64,000 nucleotides of DNA from Ignavibacteriales bacterium. GTDB taxonomy: Bacteria; Bacteroidota; Ignavibacteria; UBA10030. The stretch's first letter is position 1, and each line of letters starts with the position of its first letter. The notes beneath the pieces were generated by a model. It did no database searches, had not been told where the DNA came from, and saw only the letters and a list, made by a program, of their open reading frames with translations. Shown piece by piece: positions 16,793 through 24,840 of this stretch. The position numbers and the translations under genes were made by a program. The stretch covers positions 62,001 through 126,000 of the forward strand of contig JAPLFQ010000020.1 in assembly GCA_026390595.1 (NCBI GenBank), in the 5' to 3' direction.

Positions 16793-17713
16793 ATGAAGGA
16801 AATCGTCATTCACGAGGTTGGTCTACGCGACGGCTTGCAGATGGAGAAACTGGTGGTCCCACTGGCGCAGAAAATCCGGTGGGCGGAAGCGCTCATAGCG
16901 TCCGGCGTCGATGTCATTCAACTCGGATCATTCGTCCATCCGGATAAAGTACCTCAGATGGCTGACACGGACGCATTGTTTGAGTATTTCAAGACTCGGC
17001 AACAAAGATCATCGAATGTTGTCCTCTCAGGACTTGTCCTCAATGAAAAGGGGCTCGAGCGCGGGGAACGATGCGGCGTTGACATGTACTGTATGGGAGT
17101 GTCGGCAAGCGATACTCATAGCAGGAAAAACACAGGCATGTCGACCGAGGAAGCCACAGGACGCATTATCGCGATGGGGAAACAGGCCCTTCTGCAGCAC
17201 AAGAAAGTGCAGGTGTCTGTCCAGTCTGCATTCGGTTGCGGCTTCGAGGGAACGATTCCTGCCCGGCGCGTGCTGACAATTGTGCGGAGCTATCTCGAAG
17301 CCGGGCTCAAAAACATCAGCCTTGCTGATACAGCCGGACACGGGCAACCGTTCCAGGTTCATGAGCTTTTTGAGCAGGTCCTCGCTCTCGATCCATCCGT
17401 CGAATGCAGCTGTCATTTTCACAATACGTATGGCATGGGTATGGCCAACACGTATGCTGCGATGACACTGGGGATCCGATATTTCGAATCCTCTTTCGCT
17501 GGACTCGGAGGATGCCCCTTCACAAAGGTCGCAGCAGGCAACGTGTGCACAGAGGATTTTGTCCATTTTCTCCAGCGCGCCGGGATGAGGATGGACGTCA
17601 GCATCGACAGTCTTCTTTCACTCTCCAAGGAAGTCGCTGTGTTCTTTGGACGCGAGATGCCGGGCCACGTCTACAAGTCAGGGCCAATCCTGTCCAACAT
17701 CCGGAGTAATTGA
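16793..17713 (+). CDS. HMG-CoA-lyase-like enzyme (DRE-TIM family)
   Basis: A 306-residue DRE-TIM metallolyase most like 3-hydroxy-3-methylglutaryl-CoA lyase, which splits a branched hydroxyacyl-CoA into acetyl-CoA and a keto acid. The motifs of the family are present: HEVGLRDGLQMEK (catalytic Asp and its Arg), the metal-binding HFHNTYGMGMANTYAAM, and the active-site Cys loop GLGGCPFTKVAAGN. The start ATG is well placed after GAGGAAACGCA. It lies between an isocitrate-type dehydrogenase and a class III CoA-transferase, 47 and 33 bases apart, so the CoA-transferase probably makes its substrate. Candidates are HMG-CoA, citramalyl-CoA and citryl-CoA; the last would make the operon a citrate-cleaving module. 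This last idea is inference. Confidence 0.85.
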   Translation: MKEIVIHEVGLRDGLQMEKLVVPLAQKIRWAEALIASGVDVIQLGSFVHPDKVPQMADTDALFEYFKTRQQRSSNVVLSGLVLNEKGLERGERCGVDMYCMGVSASDTHSRKNTGMSTEEATGRIIAMGKQALLQHKKVQVSVQSAFGCGFEGTIPARRVLTIVRSYLEAGLKNISLADTAGHGQPFQVHELFEQVLALDPSVECSCHFHNTYGMGMANTYAAMTLGIRYFESSFAGLGGCPFTKVAAGNVCTEDFVHFLQRAGMRMDVSIDSLLSLSKEVAVFFGREMPGHVYKSGPILSNIRSN

Positions 17714-17746
17714 AATCGTAACGACAAAGACAAACCACTGAAGAAC

Positions 17747-18940
17747 ATGAAACTGCTTGATGGAATAAGAGTACTCGATCTCACAAATGTCCTTTCAGGT
17801 CCATTCGCCACACTTCATTTGTCGCTGGCAGGGGCAGAAGTCATCAAGGTCGAAAACCCGACCGATGGCGACCTGGCGCGGAAGCTCGGATCAGTCCCGA
17901 AATTCAATCAAATGCTCATGGGGACGAGTTTCCTGGCTCAAAACGCAAACAAGAAGTCGCTTACGCTGAACCTGAAAGCGCCGGAAGGAAAAGAGATATT
18001 CAGGCGGCTCGCCAAGACAGCCGACGTAGTGGTCGAGAATTTCAGACCCGACGTTATGAATCGTCTCGGCCTCTCGTACGAGGCTTTGAGCAAAGATAAC
18101 CCGCGCCTGGTCTATTGCGCTATTTCGGGCTTCGGTCAGACAGGACCCGACGCTTTGAAACCGGCGTACGACCAGATCATACAAGGCCTTAGCGGTGAGA
18201 TGGCCATCAACGGTGACGAACGCCTCAATCCACTGCGCGCAGGATTCCCCGTTTGTGATACCGTCGGCGGTTTGAACGCGGCTTTTGCGATCATGGGTGC
18301 GCTCTTTTACCGCGAACGGACCGGCGAAGGACAATTCATCGACGTTTCTCTGCTGGATTCCATCATGCCCCTGATGGGGTGGGTCGCCGCCAACCTCATG
18401 ATCGGCGGCCAGCAGCCCGTGATGATGGGAAACGACAACTTCACAGCCGCGCCTTCCGGCACGTTCAGAACCAGAGACGGTTACGTGAACATCGCCGCCA
18501 ACAAGCAGGAGCAGTGGGAATCGGTTGCCGACGTCCTAGGTCTCCCCGAGCTCAAGACCGACCCACGATTTCAGGAACGCGACACACGGAAGAAGAACCG
18601 GAAGCAGCTCACGCCGTTGTTGGAGGCCAAACTGATTGAGCAGGATACGGACTACTGGGTGGTAGCATTGAACAAAAACGATGTTCCCTCCGGCACTATC
18701 CTAAGCCTTCAGGCAGCACTTTCACAGCCGCAGGTGGAACACCGCAATACGTTTGGATCGGTTCACGTCGAGAATATAGGAGATTTGAAGCTCTTCAACC
18801 TGACCGCCAAGTTCTCGAAGACCCCCGGACAAGTCGAAGCACCTCCACCGACACTGGGTCAGCACACCGGCGACGTTCTGAAAGCAATCGGATACTCCGA
18901 CGAAGAGATTGCAGCGTTCAAAGCTGCAAAGATCATCTAA
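17747..18940 (+). CDS. Class III (CaiB/BaiF) CoA-transferase
   Basis: A 397-residue family III CoA-transferase, which moves CoA from a donor such as succinyl-CoA to a carboxylic acid through an aspartyl-CoA intermediate. Family features are the N-terminal GIRVLDLTNVLSGPFATLHL, the glycine-rich AISGFGQTGP segment and the catalytic Asp in GFPVCDTVGGLNAAFAIMGA. The acceptor cannot be read directly. Related enzymes serve glutarate/HMG (SUGCT), citramalate, itaconate and benzylsuccinate. Its position next to an HMG-CoA-lyase-like gene and inside a TCA-type operon suggests a 3-hydroxy-tricarboxylate or dicarboxylate such as citrate, citramalate or HMG. Succinyl-CoA from the nearby KOR would be the natural donor. 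Length and motifs are complete. Confidence 0.88.
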   Translation: MKLLDGIRVLDLTNVLSGPFATLHLSLAGAEVIKVENPTDGDLARKLGSVPKFNQMLMGTSFLAQNANKKSLTLNLKAPEGKEIFRRLAKTADVVVENFRPDVMNRLGLSYEALSKDNPRLVYCAISGFGQTGPDALKPAYDQIIQGLSGEMAINGDERLNPLRAGFPVCDTVGGLNAAFAIMGALFYRERTGEGQFIDVSLLDSIMPLMGWVAANLMIGGQQPVMMGNDNFTAAPSGTFRTRDGYVNIAANKQEQWESVADVLGLPELKTDPRFQERDTRKKNRKQLTPLLEAKLIEQDTDYWVVALNKNDVPSGTILSLQAALSQPQVEHRNTFGSVHVENIGDLKLFNLTAKFSKTPGQVEAPPPTLGQHTGDVLKAIGYSDEEIAAFKAAKII

Positions 18941-18956
18941 CAAAGGAGAAGCTTCT

Positions 18957-20249
18957 ATGGGAATGACAGTTGCCGAAAAGATTCTGGCCCGCGCATCAGG
19001 GCTGGCATCGGTAAAGGCAGGAGATGTCGTGGAACCAAAGGTTGACCTCGCGATGTCGCACGAGAATGCGGCCCTCGTCCTCAACCAATTTCTTGAAGTG
19101 TACCAAGGGACGAAACTCCAACCGAAGATCTGGGATCCTTCCAGGGTTTCAGTCATTTTCGATCATCGCGTCCCTGCCGAATCGTCAAAGACAGCTTCAA
19201 ATCAGAAGAAGGTTCGCGAGTTCGTCGCAGCACAGGGAATAGGTAAGTTTCATGATATCCGCGGAGATGTTGGAGGTATCTGTCACCAGATCCTTCCTGA
19301 AAACGGATATGTGAGGCCCGGGACCATTGTGGTAGGCACCGATTCGCATACTACCAGCCATGGAGCCCTCGGTGCCTTCGCATTCGGCATCGGAGCAACC
19401 GAAATGGCAAGTGTGTGGGCGCTCGGCATCGCTCTCAACGTTGAAGTACCCGCCACCGTGAAGGTAAACGTCCGCGGGAAGTTTAAGAAGTTTGTCGGAC
19501 CGAAGGATCTCATCCTCCACCTCATCGGGACGATGAGTGCTCAGGGGGCCAATTTCAAAGCAATCGAGTTTCACGGACCGACCATTCGCTCGATGAGCAC
19601 CTCGGGCCGATTAGTAATCTGCAATATGTCCGTCGAGGCAGGAGCGACAGCGGGAATCGTCCCTCCAGACAAGGAAACGGTTCGCTATCTCAGGGAAGAG
19701 GCGGGGGTGAAAGGAAAGATCGAACTTGTCCTGCCTGACCGTGATGCAGTGTACGAGCATAGTATCGACATCGATGTCTCGAAGCTCGAATCACAGATAG
19801 CGTGTCCGCACACTGTAGACAACGTGAAACCGATTGCGGCGGTGAAGGGGACGAAGGTCAATCAGGTCGTGATCGGATCATGCACGAACGGACGGCTGGA
19901 CGACCTGGCGATCGCTGCGTCCATCATGAAAGGAAAGAAAGTGGCGGAGAACACGAGGATGCTTGTCTTCCCTGCCTCCGGACGCATCTACACGCAAGCA
20001 CTTGCCAAAGGATATATCGGGATATTCATGAAAGCGGGCGCCGTCGTCATGAACCCGGGCTGCGGTCCGTGTCTCGGAATTCACGAGGGAGCGCTCGGAG
20101 ACGGCGAAACAGCGCTGTCGACAACAAATCGAAACTTCAAAGGAAGGATGGGAAATCCCAATTCCCAGGTCTTTCTGTGTTCGCCTGCCGTCGCGGCAGC
20201 ATCTGCACTGAAAGGGTTCATCACCAGCCCCCGGAAAGGAGCGAACTGA
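18957..20249 (+). CDS. Aconitase/3-isopropylmalate dehydratase family, large subunit
   Basis: The 430-residue catalytic subunit of a two-subunit hydro-lyase that isomerises a 2-hydroxy-tricarboxylic or alkylmalic acid through a [4Fe-4S] cluster. The cluster ligands are visible in GSCTNGRLDDLAIAA and NPGCGPCLG; GTDSHTTSHGALGAFAFGIG is the conserved substrate loop. The ATG at 18957 follows AGGAGA and is preferred to an upstream in-frame ATG that lies in the preceding gene. This LeuC/homoaconitase sub-family includes bacterial and archaeal enzymes for isopropylmalate, homocitrate, citramalate and citrate. Next to an isocitrate-type dehydrogenase and with no leuA or leuB nearby, an aconitase role is the most likely. 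The small subunit follows after one base. Confidence 0.88.
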   Translation: MGMTVAEKILARASGLASVKAGDVVEPKVDLAMSHENAALVLNQFLEVYQGTKLQPKIWDPSRVSVIFDHRVPAESSKTASNQKKVREFVAAQGIGKFHDIRGDVGGICHQILPENGYVRPGTIVVGTDSHTTSHGALGAFAFGIGATEMASVWALGIALNVEVPATVKVNVRGKFKKFVGPKDLILHLIGTMSAQGANFKAIEFHGPTIRSMSTSGRLVICNMSVEAGATAGIVPPDKETVRYLREEAGVKGKIELVLPDRDAVYEHSIDIDVSKLESQIACPHTVDNVKPIAAVKGTKVNQVVIGSCTNGRLDDLAIAASIMKGKKVAENTRMLVFPASGRIYTQALAKGYIGIFMKAGAVVMNPGCGPCLGIHEGALGDGETALSTTNRNFKGRMGNPNSQVFLCSPAVAAASALKGFITSPRKGAN

Positions 20250-20250
20250 A

Positions 20251-20748
20251 ATGGCCACCGTCGTCATTAAACTTGAGGATGATATCTCGACCGATGTTAT
20301 CTATCCGGGACGCTTCATGGCAACCGTCCTTCCAACCGAAACTCCCCAGTTTGCATTCGCCGACCTGACGGAGTTCAATGCCAAGCTGAAATCGAAGCAG
20401 ATCCCTCCGGGGAGCGTCATCATCGGCGGCAACAATTTCGGATGCGGTTCTTCGCGTGAGCAAGCCGTCTCGACTTTGAAAGGTCACGACCTCGTCATCA
20501 TCGCTCCGGGGTTTGCCAGGATCTTCCTCCAGAACGGAATCAATCTGGGATTGCGGACAATCGTCTGCCCGGGCATTCAAGCCTCTGAAGGAGACGAAAT
20601 ACAAATAACTGACTCAGAAGTGGTGAATGCGACAACGGGGAAACGATACCCGACAGTGCCTCTTCCGAAAGCGCGTCAAGCCATCATCGACGCAGGCGGA
20701 TTGATTGCGTATACGCGCAAGCGCCTGATGGAAGGAAAGGCGTCCTGA
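20251..20748 (+). CDS. Aconitase/3-isopropylmalate dehydratase family, small subunit
   Basis: The 165-residue swivel-domain partner of the preceding large subunit; together they form the active site. It carries DDISTDVIYPGRF near the N-terminus and the conserved GGNNFGCGSSREQA. The residues that follow the first motif and that set substrate choice in this family (YLVY in isopropylmalate isomerases and YLRT in methanogen homoaconitases, from published work as I remember it) read FMAT here, so this is neither classic type. The gene ends the plus-strand operon and is followed by a bidirectional terminator. Substrate assignment to citrate/isocitrate rests on neighbours. Confidence 0.87.
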   Translation: MATVVIKLEDDISTDVIYPGRFMATVLPTETPQFAFADLTEFNAKLKSKQIPPGSVIIGGNNFGCGSSREQAVSTLKGHDLVIIAPGFARIFLQNGINLGLRTIVCPGIQASEGDEIQITDSEVVNATTGKRYPTVPLPKARQAIIDAGGLIAYTRKRLMEGKAS

Positions 20749-20776
20749 TTCACACATACCTATCGGTTTAAAACAC

Positions 20777-20807
20777 AAAACCCCTGCTGGATGTCAGCGG
20801 GGGTTTT
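20777..20807. terminator. Bidirectional terminator between convergent operons
   Basis: AAAACCCCTGCTG and CAGCGGGGGTTTT pair over 13 bp (one G-U) around a five-base loop, with T-runs on either strand. It sits between the end of the plus-strand TCA operon and the end of the minus-strand kor/rrf2 operon. Confidence 0.85.
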
Positions 20808-20843
20808 GCGTTACAGCCTCCCTCTTGCCTTTCCCGGAGGTCA

Positions 20844-21281
20844 TCAGCGCACGGATCTGTACTCCGGTTTCTTCATGTCTTTCGCCATTTGAGCGATAGT
20901 CTTGTCTCCCAGTGTCGTGCGAAGGTTTTCCCGAAGCTCTCCCCAGACAACATGAACGGCACATGGGTTTTTGCCGGAACACTCAGGGAAGCCCATGACA
21001 CAATTCGTTGTGAAACTCACACCGTCGATGGCCTCTACAATGTCAAAGAGTGAGATGTCGTTTGCCGATTTAGCCAGCGCAAAGCCCCCCGTGGGACCCT
21101 TTTGTGACACGAGCAATCTTTTGTAGGTCAGATTCTGGAGGATCTTGGCGAGAAAGTGATATGGCGTTCCGATGTTCCTGGTCAGTTCCCTGATCGACGT
21201 TTTCTCGCCGTCGGGCTTCAACGCAAGATATGTGACAGCCTGAAGCGCGTACTCACATTGCCGGCTGAACAATACACTCAT
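20844..21281 (-). CDS. Rrf2 family Fe-S cluster transcriptional regulator, second copy
   Basis: A 145-residue Rrf2/IscR-type regulator. The start ATG at 21281 gives MSVLFSRQCEYALQAVTYLA, matching the N-terminus of the copy at 14872-15312; a longer upstream frame adds 29 unrelated residues. Cys94, Cys101 and Cys107 in TNCVMGFPECSGKNPC are at the same positions as in the paralogue and are expected to hold an Fe-S cluster. It closes the minus-strand run korD-korA-korB-korC-small protein-rrf2, so it probably senses the Fe-S or redox state and controls the ferredoxin-dependent enzymes around it. No clear operator was found next to it, though the paralogue's own operator is a good model. Confidence 0.9.
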   Translation of the reverse strand: MSVLFSRQCEYALQAVTYLALKPDGEKTSIRELTRNIGTPYHFLAKILQNLTYKRLLVSQKGPTGGFALAKSANDISLFDIVEAIDGVSFTTNCVMGFPECSGKNPCAVHVVWGELRENLRTTLGDKTIAQMAKDMKKPEYRSVR

Positions 21282-21408
21282 TGCAGGGTGTGATTTTCTG
21301 GGAAGTGATGCCGTGAGATGCCGCAAGTGGAGGAGTCGATGGCCAGTTTGTCGTCCCTGTCGACACACCCAATCCTTCTGCGTGTGAAGAACCTGCGTTG
21401 AGGAAGAA

Positions 21409-21678
21409 TTACCCCCCTGTGGAATCGAAGCTCGAAATAACCCCGTCGATGACCTCGGAACGGGCGCGAAGTTCGTTCAGTTTCTGATTGATCATCAGAA
21501 CGGACTTGCTGCGCGATTCGATCAGCTCCTGGAGCATGGCGTGGACGTCAGGATAGTTGCACTCCGCACCAAGCCTCTCGTAGAAGCGGGCCATTGCGCT
21601 TTCTTCCCGGAGAGCTTCGGTCAGCATCGCGCACGTGCCGCGGCACGCGTGTGCACATGTGACATTCAGTTCGTTCAT
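21409..21678 (-). CDS. Small Cys-containing helical protein of unknown function
   Basis: An 89-residue protein I do not recognise. The N-terminus has a tight Cys group (C8, C12, C16 in TCAHACRGTCAML), followed by a predicted helical hairpin with EESAMARFYERLGAECN and MLQELIESRSKSVLMINQKLNEL, faintly like half of a ferritin/rubrerythrin bundle. The Cys group could bind an Fe-S cluster or metal, but it is not a standard motif. It starts 32 bases after korC and precedes the second rrf2 gene, so it belongs to the kor operon. It may be an accessory factor or electron carrier for KOR. Coding is likely because of its position and the ATG preceded by GGAAGGGACG. Confidence 0.6.
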   Translation of the reverse strand: MNELNVTCAHACRGTCAMLTEALREESAMARFYERLGAECNYPDVHAMLQELIESRSKSVLMINQKLNELRARSEVIDGVISSFDSTGG

Positions 21679-21710
21679 GTCGTCCCTTCCTTCTCCAACA
21701 ATGTACTCCG

Positions 21711-22280
21711 TTACCGCACAACAGGTTCGGCAAGCGCTTCGATGGCGAGTTCTTTGCCCCTTGCCAGGGCTTGTTCGTTGACCGGAAGCAGGTGCTGTCG
21801 ATGCTTCGGCAGGACCTTCCGGAGAGCGAGGATCACATTCTCCGGTTTCACGATTGGCCGGCGTTCTAGGTATGCCCCAAGCAGGACGACATTGGCGACC
21901 TGCTTACTCGTCAATCTGTGCGCTTCATCAATAGCGGGGATGTTGAGCACTTCGATATCAGTTCTCGTCGGCGGGCTGATAATCGTCGATCGCTCGTAGA
22001 TCAGAAGTCCACCTGGCTGAACCTTATGTTCAAATTTATCAAGCGATGGTTGATTGAGGACAATCGCCGAGTCAAATCTTGACACGATCGGGGAACTGAT
22101 ACGTTCTTCTGAAACGATGACGATGCAGTTGGCTGTGCCGCCCCGCATTTCGGGCCCGTACGAGGGCATCCAACTGACTTCCTTCCCCTCCAACATTGCC
22201 GCGTACACAAGCAGCTGGCCCATCGAAAGAACACCCTGGCCGCCAAATCCAGCGAAAATGACTTCCTGATTCTTCACCAT
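21711..22280 (-). CDS. korC: 2-oxoacid:ferredoxin oxidoreductase, gamma subunit
   Basis: The 189-residue gamma subunit of 2-oxoglutarate (or related 2-oxoacid):ferredoxin oxidoreductase. It begins with the family's VKNQEVIFAGFGGQGVLSMG and contains SWMPSYGPEMRGGTANCIV, both diagnostic. I use the ATG at 22280 because it puts the conserved motif at the usual distance from the N-terminus; a longer frame to 22367 would overlap korB. The gene order in the operon is delta, alpha, beta, gamma. The complex catalyses 2-oxoglutarate + CoA + oxidised ferredoxin to succinyl-CoA + CO2 + reduced ferredoxin, and is reversible. Confidence 0.9.
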   Translation of the reverse strand: MVKNQEVIFAGFGGQGVLSMGQLLVYAAMLEGKEVSWMPSYGPEMRGGTANCIVIVSEERISSPIVSRFDSAIVLNQPSLDKFEHKVQPGGLLIYERSTIISPPTRTDIEVLNIPAIDEAHRLTSKQVANVVLLGAYLERRPIVKPENVILALRKVLPKHRQHLLPVNEQALARGKELAIEALAEPVVR

Positions 22281-22294
22281 AGGAGTATGCCTGC

Positions 22295-23071
22295 CTAGTT
22301 CATATTTTGTGAGGGCGTCTTCAGGTCGCCCAGCGGATAAACCGGGAACATGTTTTCTTCGAGCCATTTATTCGACTCTGCCGGAGTCATTTTCCACCCA
22401 GAGGGGCAGTTCGAAAGAACCTCGATAAAGCAAGTCCCTTTGTTCAGCTTCTGATAGTCGAATGATGACTGCACCGCCTTCTTCAGCTTGCGGACAGCCG
22501 CCGGGGAATGGACTGAATGCCGCGTCACGTAGAATGCTCCTGGAAGCTGAGATATCATGTTGGTGATTTTCAAGGGGTGCCCTGCAAACCTGGAGTCCCG
22601 TCCAAGTGGAGACGTCGTAGTTTTCATCCCCAGCAGCGAGGTCGGCGCCATCTGGCCGCCGGTCATCCCATAGATGGCATTGTTGATAAAGACCATCAGA
22701 ATATTCTCACCGCGGTTGATCGTGTGAATCGTTTCCGCTGTTCCGATTGCGGCCAGATCACCATCCCCCTGATATGAAAACACAAAATGGTCTGGAAGCA
22801 CGCGCTTAACACCGGTCGCCACGGCGGAAGCTCTACCGTGTGCCGCTTCCTGCACATCGATATTCATGTACTCATAGGCCAGCACCGAACAGCCAACCGG
22901 CACAACACCAATTGTCTTATCCTGAATGCCCATCTCCTCGATGACTTCCATGAGCACCCTGTGGACCACCCCGTGCCCGCATCCCGGGCAGTAGTGCATC
23001 GGCGTTTCGGTCAGTGTCTGAGGCTTCCTGTACACAAGCTCAAATCCATTTGTAATTGGAGGTAGATCCAT
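22295..23071 (-). CDS. korB: 2-oxoacid:ferredoxin oxidoreductase, beta (TPP-binding) subunit
   Basis: The 258-residue thiamine-diphosphate subunit. Motifs: HYCPGCGHG at the start (cluster-ligand Cys), VGCSVLAYEYMN, and the TPP/Mg signature GDGDLAAIGTAETIHTINRG ending in FINN. The ATG at 23071 has AAAGGTGA five bases upstream and follows the korA stop by five bases, a better choice than GTG at 23080. The GMTGGQMAPTSLLGMKTTTSPLGRD stretch is typical of KOR/VOR beta subunits, and the genomic association with TCA genes favours 2-oxoglutarate over branched-chain 2-oxoacids. Confidence 0.9.
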   Translation of the reverse strand: MDLPPITNGFELVYRKPQTLTETPMHYCPGCGHGVVHRVLMEVIEEMGIQDKTIGVVPVGCSVLAYEYMNIDVQEAAHGRASAVATGVKRVLPDHFVFSYQGDGDLAAIGTAETIHTINRGENILMVFINNAIYGMTGGQMAPTSLLGMKTTTSPLGRDSRFAGHPLKITNMISQLPGAFYVTRHSVHSPAAVRKLKKAVQSSFDYQKLNKGTCFIEVLSNCPSGWKMTPAESNKWLEENMFPVYPLGDLKTPSQNMN

Positions 23072-23076
23072 TGGAA

Positions 23077-24174
23077 TCACCTTTGCAGTTCGACGTCGTG
23101 TTTCTCAGTAATCGTTTCGATGGCCTCGAGCACTTCTTCCGGAGACGGGATCATGCCGCCCATCCGCCCCTTGAAGTGTACGGGACAGCGTCCTTCGACC
23201 GCCAGGCGAACATCCTCCAGCATCTGGCCAGCGTTCATCTCGACAGTCAACACCGCCCCGATTTTTGAAGAGAGTTCGGCCAGCCTCTTCGAGGGATAAG
23301 GAAAGAGCGTGATGGGACGAAGAAGACCGACCTTCAGGCCCTTCGCACGCGCCAGTTGCATCGCCTTCTGACAGATCCGTGCAACAAGTCCAAATGCCAC
23401 CAGCAGGACGTCGGCGTCGTCAACCCCGAACTCCTCGTATCGGACCTCGTTCTCCTCTATCAGGCGGTATTTTTCCTGGAGATGGAGATTCACCTGCTCC
23501 ATCTGCTCGGGCTGCATGTGGAGAGACGTGATGATATTTCGCTCTTTGTCCTTTTGCTTCCCTTTCGTCGCCCACGTTGCGGCGGGATACGGCAAGGAGC
23601 CTTTCACCGGCATCTCGAGCTTCTCCATCATTTGACCAAGTGCACCGTCCGTAAGGATCATCGCCGGATTTCTGTACTTCTCCGCGAGCCGAAAACCTTC
23701 GAACACAAAATTTGCCATTTCCTGGACTGACGCAGGAGCAAGAACGATCAAACGATAGTCACCATGACCGCCCCCCTTCACTGCCTGGAAATAATCTCCC
23801 TGTGAAGGTTGAATAGTTCCAAGACCCGGTCCGCCCCGCTGTACATTCACAAGCAAGCAAGGCAGTTGCGCAGACGCCATATACGAAATACCTTCCTGCA
23901 TCAGGCTGATCCCGGGCCCCGACGACGAGGTCATCACCCTGGCTCCTGCACCAGACGCACCGAACACCATGTTGATCGCAGCGACTTCGCTCTCAGCTTG
24001 CAGGACCACACAATCATGTTTTGGCTGTTCTGCCATCAGGTACTCGATCACTTCCGACTGCGGTGTTATGGGATATCCGAAATACGCCTGCATTCCAGCC
24101 CGGAAAGCAGCTTCGGCAAGCGCCTCGTTTCCTTTCATCAGTCGAATTTCAGTTTTCTCTTCGAGCGTAGGCAT
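23077..24174 (-). CDS. korA: 2-oxoacid:ferredoxin oxidoreductase, alpha subunit
   Basis: The 365-residue alpha subunit, forming the rest of the TPP-dependent active site. Visible family signatures are GNEALAEAAFRAGMQAYFGY followed by PITPQSE, MTSSSGPGISLMQEGISYM and RGGPGLGTIQPSQGDYFQAV, and the C-terminal transketolase-C-like part with VLTVEMNAGQM. ATG 24174 is chosen because it leaves a short N-terminus before the motif and does not run into korD; the ribosome-binding site is weak. It stands between the ferredoxin-like delta subunit gene and korB. Domain content agrees with a four-subunit KOR or VOR. Confidence 0.9.
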   Translation of the reverse strand: MPTLEEKTEIRLMKGNEALAEAAFRAGMQAYFGYPITPQSEVIEYLMAEQPKHDCVVLQAESEVAAINMVFGASGAGARVMTSSSGPGISLMQEGISYMASAQLPCLLVNVQRGGPGLGTIQPSQGDYFQAVKGGGHGDYRLIVLAPASVQEMANFVFEGFRLAEKYRNPAMILTDGALGQMMEKLEMPVKGSLPYPAATWATKGKQKDKERNIITSLHMQPEQMEQVNLHLQEKYRLIEENEVRYEEFGVDDADVLLVAFGLVARICQKAMQLARAKGLKVGLLRPITLFPYPSKRLAELSSKIGAVLTVEMNAGQMLEDVRLAVEGRCPVHFKGRMGGMIPSPEEVLEAIETITEKHDVELQR

Positions 24175-24217
24175 AGCACTTTTTTTGGCTTGGTGTGGGA
24201 TTGAATTGCGTCGGGGG

Positions 24218-24472
24218 TCAGACTGCAACCCGAACTTCTGAGCTGACGCCTTTGGCTGGTTTCTTCTGACGATAGACGGTAATAGCTGCATCCGGACAGA
24301 CGAGTGCGCAATTGACGCAACCCGTGCAGTTGTCCTGCACCAGGACTGCGAATCGATATCCTTTCAGATTGAGCTTGTCTGAAAGAGCGAGACTATCCTG
24401 GGGACAGGCTGCAACACACAACTCGCAGCCTTTACAGATCTCTTCGGCTACTGTAATCTTACCTCGGATCAT
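24218..24472 (-). CDS. korD: 2-oxoacid:ferredoxin oxidoreductase, delta (2x[4Fe-4S]) subunit
   Basis: An 84-residue bacterial-type ferredoxin that carries electrons from the TPP site to soluble ferredoxin. It has two full cluster motifs, CKGCELCVAACPQD and CTGCVNCALVCPDA. AAAGGGG lies nine bases before the ATG. It is the first gene of the kor operon and is preceded by a sigma-54-like promoter (24552-24567). Length and motifs are typical for KorD/VorD. Confidence 0.9.
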   Translation of the reverse strand: MIRGKITVAEEICKGCELCVAACPQDSLALSDKLNLKGYRFAVLVQDNCTGCVNCALVCPDAAITVYRQKKPAKGVSSEVRVAV

Positions 24473-24551
24473 AGGGACTTGCCCCTTTCATGCTCTGCGT
24501 TCGGGAACCTGTGAATACGGGCAATTAAGCCACTGACTTTGTGCAATACTT

Positions 24552-24567
24552 GACAAGATATGTGCCA
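24552..24567 (-). promoter_or_regulatory. Sigma-54-like -24/-12 site of the kor operon
   Basis: Minus-strand TGGCACATATCTTGTC keeps TGGCAC and TTG at consensus spacing with T in place of the final C, just as at the hybrid-kinase site. It predicts a leader of about 70 bases before korD. The 368-base gap 24473-24840 holds only this site and a weak CTTTGG/CCAAAG hairpin; no gene was seen. Confidence 0.5.
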
Positions 24568-24840
24568 ATTTATTGGTGGTTTGTAACTCACTGCCAGATA
24601 TGAATCTCCTAATCCCCAACAGCTACGGTTATCAGGAATGAGAACGGCGCAAGGACCCTTTCCCGATTCCGCTAAGATCTGCTGAGGATTTCAACGCCCC
24701 GGGCACATCTTCAGTCATCGCCGACACTCTGCGTCCTTTGGTTCAAATGCAGCCAAAGAGGCCGCTCGATACAAGCCAAGTAAGGACCAAGCAACTGCCT
24801 TGACAAATGGGATGAGTGAATCGCCGCTTGCTTGTAGGCC

